Shown here piece by piece: positions 11,401 through 23,190 of a stretch of 64,000 bases of DNA. The stretch's first letter is position 1; the number at the start of each line of letters is the position of its first letter. Made by a program: the position numbers and the translations under genes. Under the pieces are notes generated by a model that worked only from the letters and a program-made list of their open reading frames with translations, searched no databases and was not told the DNA's origin. The DNA is from Rhyzopertha dominica. Lineage: Eukaryota; Arthropoda; Insecta; Coleoptera; Bostrichidae. The stretch lies in assembly GCA_025024175.1 (NCBI GenBank), contig QCXZ01000138.1, positions 50,997,092-51,061,091 of the forward strand, written 5' to 3'.

Positions 11401-14400
11401 CAACAATAAAAGAAAGTGACGGTGTGCGGCGTTGTATGAAAGAAAGACCACAAGCCTTTTGTCACATTAGTCCTCCTGTGAAACAAAGAGAAGATGTCAA
11501 GAAATGTAGAGGTGTTGGCTCTGTTACTCTTCACAAAACAGCGCAAATCGCACATAAGTATGTTAGATCACCAGAAGTTACTGGCTTTAGAGAACCAAAA
11601 ATGCCAAAACTAGATGGAAACATAATACAGAAAGACACTAAGTGCAAGACTGTGGATAATTTTACGGAAAAGTCTGATTACGTAATAAATAAAGCTACAT
11701 ACCCTGATCACCCACATACGACTGATGCATCGTGCAGTCCACACACATCGCAGAAACATGATGTGGCCCTTAAAACTGAAGAAAAAATATCTGCGAAAGC
11801 AATAGCAACGGAGTGGGATTCAAGAAATGTGGCAACCGAAAATGTTTCATCGTATTACCACGTGGCTGCAGAAGCAAAACCTGTCCAAGTGGCATCTTGC
11901 AGTGTCGGAACAGAGCATGTTTTTGAAAAACGAATTTATCCTGCATACCGAGTAGATACTGGAACAACTATGGAAAACTTCCTCAAGCCCCAGTTACATG
12001 CTCAAGTAAATGCCGCTGTTTCTCAGATTTCAGCAGGTATTGTCCAAAGTGTTTATGATGTACAATCTAAAGCAGATCCAGAGGATTTTCTTAAGATGAC
12101 TGAACAAACTTCGAAAACCAGTGGCAGATTTCGATGTAATAAACAGTGTATGAGAGATACAACAGCAAAATCTCGACCTCCAGTATTCGATGCTTCTTGT
12201 GCCTGTGTTTCAAAACTTCAAAATGTGTGCCCATCAGATACTTGTCATTGTAAGAATTGCTCAAAGTTGTTCCAGACGAATCACAATTTATGTATTTCGC
12301 AAAAAAAGTTACAAACAATTTACCAGAATGACAAAACTCATGCTGTTGATATGGACACGAATATGTTTTGCCTGAAAAGTAATAAACCAGTCAATGAATA
12401 TTACAATTATGCCAAGAAAGTAAGGGAACAAGCTAAAATGAAAAAACAGAGCCGCCTCCGACAGTTTAATGATTTTGTGGATAAATTGGGAGAATCGAAA
12501 TATAAACCTTCAACATCCCACCCTCGCCCGGATGATTGTTCCTGTCCACCAGATTTGTTGGAAAAAATACGTTTCTATCAAAAGAATGTATCAGAGTGCC
12601 AGCAGTACGCTCAGAAAGTGAGGATTGAAGCCGAGCTACGAAAAGAGGGACACACGACCCATCAGCAAGACTACGAGGAAGTGCCTCTGAATTTCCTCTT
12701 GGGAAGAATAGCACCCACCAAAAAATATAATCCAGAAACACCGTCCACTAGAAATTTTACTGGAGTCCCGTCAGTCCACCACAGAACTGGAAAAAGGCCA
12801 TCAGAGGAGTCTTTTGCTACAGTTGAGCATTACTATCCCATGGCTTCTGAGCGTCCACAAACACCATCGATGAATCCAGTAGAAGACTTGGTGGTCACAG
12901 AAGTATCTACAACTGATTCCAAAAGGGTTGAATTTGATGAACCAGCAAATGATTCAGTGTCCAGCGGACTAGAATCAGAAGATATTGGTAATACCACTAC
13001 AGTCGGCCAAAACACTGAAAATGTTGAAAGCATTGACTATCAGGACACAGAAACCAGAGAAGAATCCCAAGAAACACAAGAACTCCAAGCACCTACTCCT
13101 GATTCATTACAAAAAACTAGCGAAGAAGCTCACAGCAGCCTAACGGATAAAGAACTTTTCGACAAACTATTACAACACTACGAGAAAGAGGAAGACATGG
13201 TGGAGAAGCTTTCACTGGACGATGATTTCTTCCAATCCCAACTGGGGATGGTCAAGAGTAAAGAGTCGGCGGAAAAATTCGTAACCCAAGAAAGCGAGGA
13301 AGACAAGCAAACCGCCCTCGTGAAAATAGGGAAGTTCTTCAAGCGCAGGTCTAGCGTCATGCGTGAAATCTACTCCCACGGAAACGAGGACGACCTCAGC
13401 CTGGACCAGATGGGAGTGATAAACGAAGCCCAACGTCGGGTGGACGAGCAACAGGACCGCGAAATCGAAGACGATCTGGACATAATGAAGAAGATGACCA
13501 GCAGGGACCAAGTAAAAGTTCAGTTCTCGAAGGGCTCCGAATTGTTTCTGCGAGAGAAGGGCATCCTGGGTTCCGAAGACTCATCTTTGGATCAGGGTCT
13601 ATCACCCCGTAAAGCAGAGGCCAAGAAACACACATACAAAACGATGGTTATTAACGACCCGAACAAAATTCAACCACGGGAGATTGGCAAATGTTTCCGG
13701 AGAGGTTTCAGGCCTGACAATTTGGCTCTGGATGGAGATCCTTGTCTGAGCCTCGACAGTGAAGAACAGCGGAGACGAGCGGAGGACATGAATGGCGAAA
13801 GGGAGTCGATAATAGACTTCTCTGAAAGGGAGTCTCCACTGGAATACCTGCTTGGTTTAGGATTTAGTGTGGATGAGGCCAGCAATGCCATAAAAGATGA
13901 AGACGTGAGGAACAGACTTTATGCCGCCATCACAGAGGTAATTTTGTGTTTTACAGTATTTTTTGTAGTAGGGTGGCTGATCTAGCAGCCAATAGACTGT
14001 TCAAACTAGAACTTGATGTTTGAAATTATATCAATTACAGAACTAGAGTGTCATCTATCTAGAAGGCTTTGGCAATTAATATAAGTATCAAAAGCTGTGT
14101 CAAATAAGTGATTTTTTATAGTTTAAGCTTGTAAGTTTTGCTGTATTAATTAACAATTTTTTCTACAAACTCAACCGCATTCAGTTCCCTCCCAAGTCAC
14201 CAGACATAACTCCACATGACTTATCTTTGTGGAGTAATTTAAGAAATCAAAACTATATGTATAAAAGTTTTCAAAGCTGCAATTAATTGTCTTAACAAGT
14301 GTAGATTTTTCCATTAAGACTCCTAACAAGGGAAATAAGGCAAATAGGCCAAGTGATTTTTGTTATAGGCCAGAGTGTGGGTGAATAGAATTAACACAAC

Positions 14401-15107
14401 CCAAGGCACAATGCTATATTTGGTGGCCTACAAAACCAAGCCAAAAACAATGAGATACTTCCTACAACTCGTGGAGGCCATCATAAACAAAAGAATTGTA
14501 GATGCTGTCAAACTGGATGGATTCCTGAAGTTACTAGAAAAAATTGAGGAAGGTGACATAAGCATGGTAACTGTTCTTGGAATGGACAAGGTTGGTTATC
14601 AGATTAAATCTTCCCATTACACTTTGCTTACTGTTATATTTCAGTTTGAAGATGAACAAAATGAAGAAAAGATGGTCAAGAAACAACTTAGGCAACTGTT
14701 TTATGATGTTTATAAGATTGCCGAGCATGAAGCTAATATTAAGAACAAAACCTTACCAAAGTCTTCCGTCATACTTTTACGTATTTTGGCGGCCAAATAT
14801 CGTGCTGGCTTGCACCCTCATCTGGAATTAATTGCTAAGTATATTGGACAGGGGCTGTTAGTCAATGAAGTGCAACTTGAAGGTAAAATATACAAGTCTG
14901 CTTAACATTTATTGTACATCTTGAAATTTTTTAGCGGCAATGATATACTTGGCTAGAGTGGACACAGCAGACGTCAAACTGAAGGACTTTGAGCAATACT
15001 GCGCTATCAGTTGCACAAACACTACTGAAGAGGATAGGAAAAGGAAGGATTCCGTGTATTCATACAAAGATGGCACCATTAAAGTGGTTCAACATGACAA
15101 AAAGTAG
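5463..15107 (+). CDS. Very large uncharacterised protein, about 2,993 residues
   Basis: I do not recognise this gene. Exons are 5463-11138, 11265-13937, 14369-14590, 14645-14882 and 14935-15107, with consistent GT-AG phases. The 1,892-codon first coding exon is hydrophilic and Ser/Lys-rich. It has basic runs (RRPRRRHRH near residue 255, RRSRSRSKTPGSK near 440) suggesting nuclear or RNA/microtubule contacts, and TQT or VQT motifs at residues 129-131, 182-184 and 957-959. The second large exon (residues 1893-2783) has a Cys cluster (CACVSKLQNVCPSDTCHCKNC), two related helices (YAKKVREQA, YAQKVRIEA) and an acidic helical part with KRRSSVMREI. The C-terminal 220 residues, starting near EYLLGLGFSVDEA, look like a compact all-helical domain. 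There is no signal peptide or membrane helix. Introns and codon use are ordinary. Three N bases (7672, 7687, 7759) make three residues uncertain. The gene is convergent with xanthine dehydrogenase. Being a real gene is near certain; its function is unknown. Confidence 0.85.
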
Positions 15108-15125
15108 AGGGGCGTTATGGAAAAT

Positions 15126-15131
15126 TTTATT
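15126..15131 (-). terminator. Poly(A) signal of xanthine dehydrogenase
   Basis: TTTATT on + is AATAAA on -. It lies 43 bases after the xanthine dehydrogenase stop. Cleavage would fall around 15100-15116, at the stop codon of the + gene. Confidence 0.65.
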
Positions 15132-15148
15132 TGTAACAGTATGTCAAT

Positions 15149-15154
15149 AATAAA
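15149..15154 (+). terminator. Poly(A) signal of the large + gene
   Basis: AATAAA lies 42 bases after the TAG at 15105-15107. Cleavage 10-30 bases downstream would fall at or inside the last codons of the opposing xanthine dehydrogenase gene, whose stop codon is 15174-15176. Confidence 0.65.
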
Positions 15155-15173
15155 CAAGTTTGTGTTGTGTAAT

Positions 15174-18100
15174 TTAAGCTTCAATATTCCATGGCACAAA
15201 TGTCCCTGGTTCAGGTTTGTTAAGCTGGAAAGGCAATAATATTACATTAGGTATTCATCACAACAAATTAATTGGCACTACTTACTTTTGCTGTTATGCG
15301 ATCCTGGCACGCCATCCTGATTTGAGCTGCAGTGGCAGGAGCATTCAAAACAAAGTAGCCATCAATTCCTACTTCCCTTCTAGCATCCTTTATGGCTTCT
15401 CGAATTGCAAACAGTACTGAACTGGCCAGGAAAAGGGGTGGTTCACCCACGGCCTTAAACAGACTCGGTATCATTTGGCATTTGAACTCATAGCAAGAAA
15501 ATGTAAAAAGATAAGTTTAAATATAATAGCCTATAATTGGGATGTCAAGATATGTCTATAAAAGTTGTAGGGATTTAAGTGCTAAGAATAAGGTAGTAAT
15601 TTTTGTGTTTTATATGCCCACCGTATTGTAATGTAGGTACACTTTACATTTAGCACCATCTTAAGGGAAGTCATTACACTTCAGTCTTGATCTTTTGGTC
15701 ACCAGATGGAGCCTCAAGTTTAGTTTATTTCTGTACAGAATAATAGAGATTTCGCAGTAGGAAAACAAGAATGAATAAAGACTATGCAATTTAAAACGTA
15801 GAAGTGTAGTTCGGTATACTTGTTTATTTCCAGAGTAGTTTGAAAAGTAACTTTTGATACCTTTGAAGAATAAACAGCCCTTGGATTTGGTGCTCCTTTT
15901 AGTAAAGATACATTGAACTCTACTGGTATGTCAGCAAATCCTGGAATTTTGTATGTACCAGGTCCCCTGGTATACGTAGTTCCGGTAGGTGAATACACTA
16001 ATTCCTCAAGAACAAAGAGACCATAGCCTTGCATGAAGCCACCTTCCACTTGGCCAATGTCAATAGCAGGATTAAGACTTTCACCTAAAAAAAAACATGT
16101 AGAAACATATTTTGATCTAAAATAAGATGTTACCTAAATCCATGACGATATCTGTCCGTAACACTTGATGATCTCCCGTCAAACAATCAATTTCAACTTC
16201 ACTAACAGCTGCTCCATAGGTGAAATAATTGAATGTTTTTCCTGTTAGTGTTTCCCAATTGAGACCGTCTATTGGAGTCTTGTAGAAACCAGTGGCGCTC
16301 AAACTTACCCTGTCAAAATAGGCGGCACTTACCCAACTTTCCCAAGTGCCTGTGGAAGATAGTATTGTTGGGAAAAGATAAAAAAGTCATCCATTTACTC
16401 AAAAAAGTTTTCAATAATTGGCATTCTATGGCTCCTACCTTTTGGATTTTTCTCTTTGTACGGTTGCAGTCTTTTATTGAGTTTCTCACAGGCATTCATC
16501 ACAGCCATTCCATTCAAGTCTGAACCAGCACTGGCAGCAGTTGGTGATGTGTTAGGCACTTTGTCAGTAGCCGTTTCTGACACGTGAATTTTTGAAATTG
16601 GGATTCCCAAAGCTCTACTGGCAACCTGACTCAAAAAAAGTTACTTGTTAAGAATGAACTACCTGTACTTGTCATACCTGAATTGTTTTTGTGTGAAGTC
16701 CTTGTCCCATTTCCGTACCTCCATGTGTAAGGAGAACAGATCCATCTCGATATATAAGGGCTAGTGCACCACTTTGATTAAGGAATGGAGCAGTGAATGC
16801 AATTCCAAATTTAGTGGGAACTACACTGATACCACGTTTCTTGTAGCGATTTTTTCTGAAAAATGTCTTTTGAAAAGTGAGTTCGATTGAAGTCATTTCG
16901 TTTACCTGTTGAAATTCTCAACATCCTTCTTTCTCAGGTAGTAGTTAGATGATTGCAAAACCTCCTTCCAGCACCTTTGCAATGTACAGTATTCAAGTTT
17001 TTGGTTGTAATGAGTAAGATCTCCCTCTTTATACAAGTTAAATTCACTCAATTGTATCACGTCTTTCTTCAAATAATCGGCAATTTGTCTTATCATATTT
17101 TCAGCAACAAACATGCCCTGAAAATTGCAGTAGAACTCAGATTGTTCAATCTAGTGGTGTAACACAAGGCTCCTACTTGGGCCCATAGCTATTTGTTATA
17201 TTTTTTAATGGGGAAAATATATTCTAATCCTTATCTTTTCATTTAGTAAAAATTGGATCATACCTGCGGTCCTCCAAACCCTCTAAATGCCGTATTCGAT
17301 GGTAAGTTCGTTATACACACATATCCAAATATCCTAACAGCAGGAACTTTGAACGCATTCTCGAAATGCAGAATTGCACGATCCATGACTGACGGAGAAA
17401 GGTCCATCGAATACCCGGCATTGCTGTAAATGTAAACCTCACAGCCAAGGATTTTGCCATTATCATCAAAGGCTGTTTTGTATTTGAAATAGAAGGGGTG
17501 TCTGCCACCGGTCATGACGATGTCTTCATCTCGGTCCAGCATACAACGTACTGGGCGTACCAGTTTGCTAGCTGCAAAAGCTGCGGCGAGAGCCAAGTTG
17601 GCAGCTTTCGATTCTTTACCTCCAAAACCTCCCCCCATACGTTTTACTCGGACCACCACTTTGTTTTGTTGAAGATCGAGGAATTCAGAAATTAATAACT
17701 GAAACAAATTATTTCATATTTGGTAGCATATTATTGCAAATATGTAAATAGATGTTAATCATTTATGCATTTGAATACTATTTAAAATTTCAGTATGCCC
17801 CTATTAATATTTTTTAATATTTTATGGGAAAGATTCTGTAATAAAAGTAGATTAAATATAATGAAAGTAAACACATTTGCTAATGTTGGGAAAAGCAGAC
17901 ACTGTAAAAAGCTATTATTCCTTAATATATACAGTTTTTATATATAACATCCCCATATGCATAAAAAATATTTTGATATTGAGATTATAAAAGACACCAG
18001 TCCAAAATAGTTACAAGAAACTAAAGTAAATAATATTTGTATTTACTTTTCCATACATGATTGAAATGATTCAATTAGTCTTCCTGTCAAGAAAAATGTT

Positions 18101-21100
18101 TTTTCTTGAAGATGTTTGAGGGAGATTTAAATTTTTGGTATTTTTTATAATTTACCCATGTTTATTTAAAATTATTACCAAAAAGATGGATGCCATTTCT
18201 TTGGCACAGTTTTGTCAATAATAAATTCGCCCTTAGCAGTATGGCATTCTACTCACAAAATAGGTATTTGATGTAGGAAAATAAATTATAGGGGTGAAAA
18301 CAGTTATCAATAGGTAAAAATAAAAGCTACCTATTTTGGGATCAAATATATTGACAGAGAGGACCTAAAAATTTAGATTTACTAATTACGTAAATAATTT
18401 AAAATTTTTGAATTGGTAGACACGTGATGCCACTTTGCATTTTGAGAAAAACATATCACCCCTAAAATTGTGTTGTCTTTTAATGGTAATTGAGGTATGC
18501 TATCAAATTAATGTATCAAGATTGATTATGTTAAATTCTCAGTATCGACAGAGATCTTTATTTATAGTCTCCAATTTTAAGTGCCACACCATACCTGAAC
18601 TTCTGATGGATTCTGCGTTGAACTAAACACCTCAATTTCCCCATCTTCCCTCTTTGGAACACAAAGCACGGCTTGAGTTTCCAAATAGAAATGCTCCTGC
18701 CCTCCCATCCTGCATTCCCCCTCCAGAACATGAGGAGCCTCCCTAAACACCTCATCCAAGTCCGGACCGTTTATCAACTTCTTTGGCGCATTAGGCAAAA
18801 ATGACTTATGCTTTATGGCATCCTCGATGCTGACTATTACAGGTTGCAGTTCCTCGTAGGTAACCTTGACCCTCTTGGCCGCCTTCTGTGCCATCAGCTG
18901 GTTTTCGGCTATAACAATACCGATAACCTGCCCCTGGCTGGTAACGGTCTTGGATCGAAAGACTTCTTCGTCGTGGACGATGGTTCCTGTCTTGTTCCTT
19001 TGCGGATCGAGGTCCTTGGCAGAGAAGAAGGCTTCCACTCCTTCCATGGCCAATGCATCCTTTGGGTCTATGTTTATGATTTTTGCATGGGCCTTAGTGC
19101 TAACAACAAAGCCCATGTAAAGCTCGTTCTCGAATTTGGGCATGTCGTCTAGATATACTGCTTCACCTGTTGCTTGTTTGTAAGCTGACATGTGCACGAC
19201 GGGTCTCCCCACAAAATCACTCTTCTCTTGAGTGTGTGGGGCTACTTGGAAGTATTGAGAACTATGTGGGACTTTGTTATGGAAGCCCTCAATGGCTGAG
19301 AGTTCACGTTCGTTGATGTTAACGTTTAATTTAGTTTGAAGCTTTTGACAAACTGCCAAATAAGCTCTGAAGAACAGACTAAGTGTTAAAGATCGTCTGT
19401 ATTGAATCATGCCTCCAGGAGCAGAAGGTGCAAGAGGCAAGTCTTCTAGAAGGCAGGAATATGCTGTTTCTAAAGTTTCCTGGTTCCACTCTTTACCTAC
19501 CAAGGTTTGTCTTGTCTTTTTTGCAGTTACCGTAGTTGGAGCCATGCCCCCAAAAGCCATGTTAATTTTTTTGATGGTGCAACTGTTATCTTCAAAAGTA
19601 ACATCCAAGGCATGGTTAACAATAGCTATATCATCATCCCTACGCCTTGCTTGTTTATAGGCGAAGAAGTACTGGTTTTCTTCACTATAAGGGATGTTGA
19701 TTGCAAAAAGAATCTCGTTACTTTTCACCACATTCCTTCTGTATCCAGTGAAGAAGTTATCATCGAACAAAACCTTCCTCAATCCATCCTCTTGGCTTAA
19801 CAATTCTAGCTCAACATTTGCGGCTAAAAAAATAGGGTTCATGTCGGAAATGGGACTTCCTGTCATGATATTTCCACCGACAGCCCCCACATTCCTAATC
19901 TGTTTACCCGCAAACCACGGAAGCATATTCACTATCGCCTTGAAAATTCGAGTCTTAAATTCTGGTTTCCGTTTTATCTGCAGCCGCAGAAAATTTTCCA
20001 TTTCCATCAAGGTTACTGCAGCACTAACTCTCACCCCCTTACTAGTCTCTGATATTTCCTTCATTTCCGTTATAAAATTCGGATGAATCAACACAGGATA
20101 CAAGCAATTCTTAAATTTAACTTCCACTCCCACTTCAGAGTTGCCCACGATTATTTTGGCATCGGGAAACTTTTGTTTTAGCTTTAACAGTTCTTCGAGC
20201 CTTGTCGGTCTGTACCAAGTGACGGCTTTACCCCGAAAAACTAAACTTTCCCTGTTATAAACATCGGACAGTTTTAGTTCTGGGGGAAAGATTGGTTCCT
20301 GACTTGGATCGTAGGGGGTAAATTCGCCACGTTTGAACAGAACATCTTCGTCTTGTTCGCAACCGTTCTGTACCTTACAGCATTTATCTCCCATTGCACA
20401 AAATCCATTTCCATTAGACAATCCATTGCCATTGGAGAGGCCATTCGTTCCATTTTGCATAATCTCCCATTCTTCAATGAAGGTGCGATATCCTTCGATA
20501 ATTGGCCTTTAATAAGAATGTATCATAACCTTTTTAGTATGTTACAGAATGTTTTTAATTAAAAATTATAAGTAACCACTCAAAGACATTGTAGCTTTAT
20601 TTTTGTCTAATGTTCATAATATCAAAATATATTGCAACTATTTAACAATGGTATTTAACGATTGTCTGCATTTATCTAACAATTGAATAAAATAGTTTGT
20701 CCAGTCGACTGCAAAATTAATGCCCCTCCTAGTTTAATAATAAATTGTAAATAACTAGGCTGTAAGACAAGACAGCACTGCATTTATGGAGATATTACTA
20801 AAAGATCGTCTAATATGCTAAAACACTATCTACAACTACATTGAATTAAATATAGCCAAGTGCATGCATATAACTAGAAGCATTTTTTCGGAATATAAAT
20901 CGGAACAATCTGTTAAACAAAACCCTAATTTTTTACCTATATCCTGTACATCTGCAGAGATTCCCCTGGAATGCTATTTCCATGTCACCCATGGTTGGTT
21001 TCGGCATACTTCTCAAAAGGGCATACATCGACATCACAATTCCCGGTGTACAAAACCCACATTGGGATCCGTGAGCTTTTGCAATGCGCTCCTGAACTGG

Positions 21101-22239
21101 ATGCAGTTTTGTTCTTGTCGAACCTATGCCTTCCACAGTTGTGACAGCAAGGCCATGCATGGCACATACCGGTGCCAGGCATGCATTTACAGCCAGGTGA
21201 CTGTCTTATTATTAAGTGGAAAATCATTTTTGATATAAATATTCTCAATTTTTGACTTCAAATGAATATATAGAGTCTTTAAGGTAAATTTATCGTACGT
21301 ATCGTTCATATTGATATATATAGTACTGGCAACACAACTGTTGCGCGCTCTAATAAACAACCGAAATTCAAACTAACAAATCAGAGTAGCATAAACATAT
21401 TACAGCGCTACTGTTAATGGTTAAAAGTTTGCACAGATTCACAGGGCTTAGTTCCCTATTGCCAAGCATTTATGTTATTACTTATTGGGGTGGGAAAGTT
21501 ACACATCGTTTTTGAAATATATCCAAAAATGGAAACTAAAAATATATTCAGGCATTTGTTAAAAGGATACATCACTTTATTCTGGTTGCCATCGTATCTA
21601 GAAACCATGACAGTGCAAGCTCCGCACCCTCCTTCTCCACACCCCAATTTTGTTCCACATAATCTTACTATGGTCAGTTAAGGAAGATTAATGAAAGTGC
21701 AAATATCAGAGAATAACGTGACAATTAAAATAGTTTAAACAAAGAACAGAAAATTAATTAACATCATAATTAACAATCAGTGTGTATACATCAAGTTAAT
21801 TTTTTGAATTATAAATTTTATTCAAAATTCACATTAAGAAGTTGATTAGCTTAAGATTACCACAAATTGTTTTTCCGTTTTGCAACATGTTATCTTAGTT
21901 ATCATTACAAAAATAACTGTATTACAAAACAATCGCGTTACAACAGCTGTTATCAATTTTCTATCATAAAGGATACGTTTATTCCTCAAATAATACAGTA
22001 AAGTCCATTCTGGATTCGGTTCAGGGTCAACTATCTAAAAAATAAGCTTCTCTATTATCTTTCATACCTACCTATACTGTTATCGTTTTCTTCCGCAATG
22101 CAGACGACAGTTTAGATATTAGATCTGTTATTATCGCAAAATAATGCTTGCGGCGTTTTAAATGCGCCGAATATTAGTTGGAAATAACACGTACCTTTTT
22201 GCCGTTAACGAAAAACACCAAAACTGAGTTTTTCACCAT
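15174..22239 (-). CDS. ry (Xdh): Xanthine dehydrogenase, complete, 13 exons
   Basis: It oxidises hypoxanthine to xanthine to uric acid with NAD+; in insects it also acts on pteridines. Exons in coding order are 22239-22195, 22034-21977, 21667-21571, 21200-20937, 20506-18595, 17698-17264, 17117-16906, 16855-16678, 16625-16439, 16349-16134, 16084-15861, 15453-15286 and 15224-15174, giving 1,348 residues, normal for the family. First 2Fe-2S domain: C44, C49, C52 ([10 protein letters not shown]) and C74. Second: C114, C117, C149, C151 (CGFCTPG, CRCTGYRP). The FAD domain has [10 protein letters not shown] near 272 and FFTGYRR. Molybdopterin domain: [38 protein letters not shown]821, R899 and E1280 correspond to E802, R880 and E1261 of the bovine enzyme, with identical spacing, which argues for xanthine dehydrogenase and against aldehyde oxidase. 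The 2Fe-2S/FAD linker has a short LSNGNG repeat. The start is the only ATG in the first exon, with AATA before it. Confidence 0.96.
18399..18470 (+). repeat. Dispersed repeat, copy 2 (in xanthine dehydrogenase intron 5)
   Basis: This matches the stretch at 4797-4870 over about 70 bases with short indels. It lies in the 896-bp intron 17699-18594, the largest of the gene, so an insertion may have enlarged that intron. Confidence 0.35.
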
Positions 22240-22310
22240 TATTTTTTACTCCTAAGTTCGAATACCTACACTAGATACACTAAGTCTAAACTGTGTAGAA
22301 ACTGCTGCAT

Positions 22311-22317
22311 CTTATCT
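22311..22317 (-). promoter_or_regulatory. GATA-factor site upstream of xanthine dehydrogenase
   Basis: CTTATCT on + reads AGATAAG on -, a full WGATAR site 72-78 bases upstream of the ATG. GATA factors are known to drive fat-body and gut expression in insects, which fits a purine-catabolism gene. That it acts here is inference. Confidence 0.4.
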
Positions 22318-22550
22318 GGTCGTGACCCCTCTTAAGATTCTAGTGTATAAACATGATGTGCGTAGTACATTGTTAACGAAAACAAAATGAAAATTATTGC
22401 AGAAATGAGTTTAGGCTGGATTAAAGCGCTCGTAATTATTTCGTAACTTCGAAATAATTTAATACTTACTCCAAACGCTATTTTTTCTATTTCTATAGGC
22501 TTTACTATTACAGAAACATTGATAATTACCTATCAGTATAAAATCAGGAT

Positions 22551-22620
22551 ATTTTTTGTACATTTCTAAACATCCCGCCCAAATATGTTTGTCTTATATC
22601 TTGTAGACAGATGGCGCTAG
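22551..22620 (-). pseudogene. Relic fragment of the COX20 start region
   Basis: Twenty bases at 22568-22587 are identical to 23139-23158 inside COX20. After 23 bases here (22 in the gene) both have TGGCGCT, the complement of the region just after the COX20 ATG. The relic lacks an ATG at the matching place and reads a TGA where COX20 has Cys in KIPCF. It lies between COX20 and xanthine dehydrogenase, consistent with a small local duplication that decayed. Confidence 0.55.
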
Positions 22621-22826
22621 TGGATAACAGGGATTTTATAAGCTTAAGTCTTTGTAGCAGACACAATTTCTATTAAAATAAATGACTTAATTAAAAATAG
22701 TTCTTGTCAAATATTATTATTAAAACGATGTACTTTAGAGTTATAACATTTTAGTTGTAGAGATCCTGGATATGTGATCTAGCCTTAATCTTGTAGTACA
22801 ACATACAACACAAGTTAAAATAACAA

Positions 22827-22832
22827 TTTATT
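22827..22832 (-). terminator. Poly(A) signal of COX20
   Basis: TTTATT on + is AATAAA on -, about 20 bases after the COX20 stop codon, so the 3' UTR would be very short. Confidence 0.55.
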
Positions 22833-22851
22833 TACTATATACACGAACAAA

Positions 22852-23190
22852 TTAAACATCTACAGGTTCCGTAATCTTCTCTAATTTATCCATTTCTTCT
22901 GTTCCTTCCAGCAAAACCCTCTGTTTCAAATACTCCTGCGTCTGCATCATTTCAAATTTGGCTTTTGAATAATTATATCTACAGGTGAACCAGTAACTCA
23001 TGGTCACCACAGCAAACGTGGCAACGCTAAAATCGGTGGATGCCTTCACCCTGCTCGTAAATAAAAAAAATACCAGTCCCGATCCGAGTCCACTGAGGGT
23101 ACCGTACAAAAAACTGTTTCTGAAGCAGGGTATTTTCGAAACATCCCGCCCAAATATGATGACGCTCTGCAACAGAGAGGTGGCGCTCAT
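22852..23190 (-). CDS. COX20: Cytochrome c oxidase assembly factor COX20 (FAM36A)
   Basis: COX20 is a mitochondrial inner-membrane chaperone that stabilises newly made COX2 and helps its copper loading. The 112-residue single-exon frame has the family hallmarks in order: IPCFRNSFLYGTL, a first membrane helix (LSGLGSGLVFFLF), the loop TSRVKAS, a second helix (VATFAVVTMSYWF), then CRYNYSKAK and EYLKQRVLLEGTE. The human protein is 118 residues with the same layout. The ATG at 23190 is the first in frame. The gene is head to head with ninein and probably shares its promoter. Confidence 0.93.
   Translation of the reverse strand: MSATSLLQSVIIFGRDVSKIPCFRNSFLYGTLSGLGSGLVFFLFTSRVKASTDFSVATFAVVTMSYWFTCRYNYSKAKFEMMQTQEYLKQRVLLEGTEEMDKLEKITEPVDV

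Larger units (their letters stand above)
22240..22826 (-). promoter_or_regulatory. Upstream region of xanthine dehydrogenase
   Basis: Non-coding stretch between the xanthine dehydrogenase ATG and the COX20 poly(A) signal. It holds the GATA site (22311-22317), the COX20 relic (22551-22620) and a CAGATGGCGCTAG site (22608-22620). I see no clear TATA box. The promoter and 5' UTR of xanthine dehydrogenase must lie here. Confidence 0.5.

Noticed and set aside
15268..15474. 68-codon frame [15 protein letters not shown]... on -
   Set aside because: Its first seven residues are intron; the remainder is exon 12 of xanthine dehydrogenase, so it is not a separate gene.
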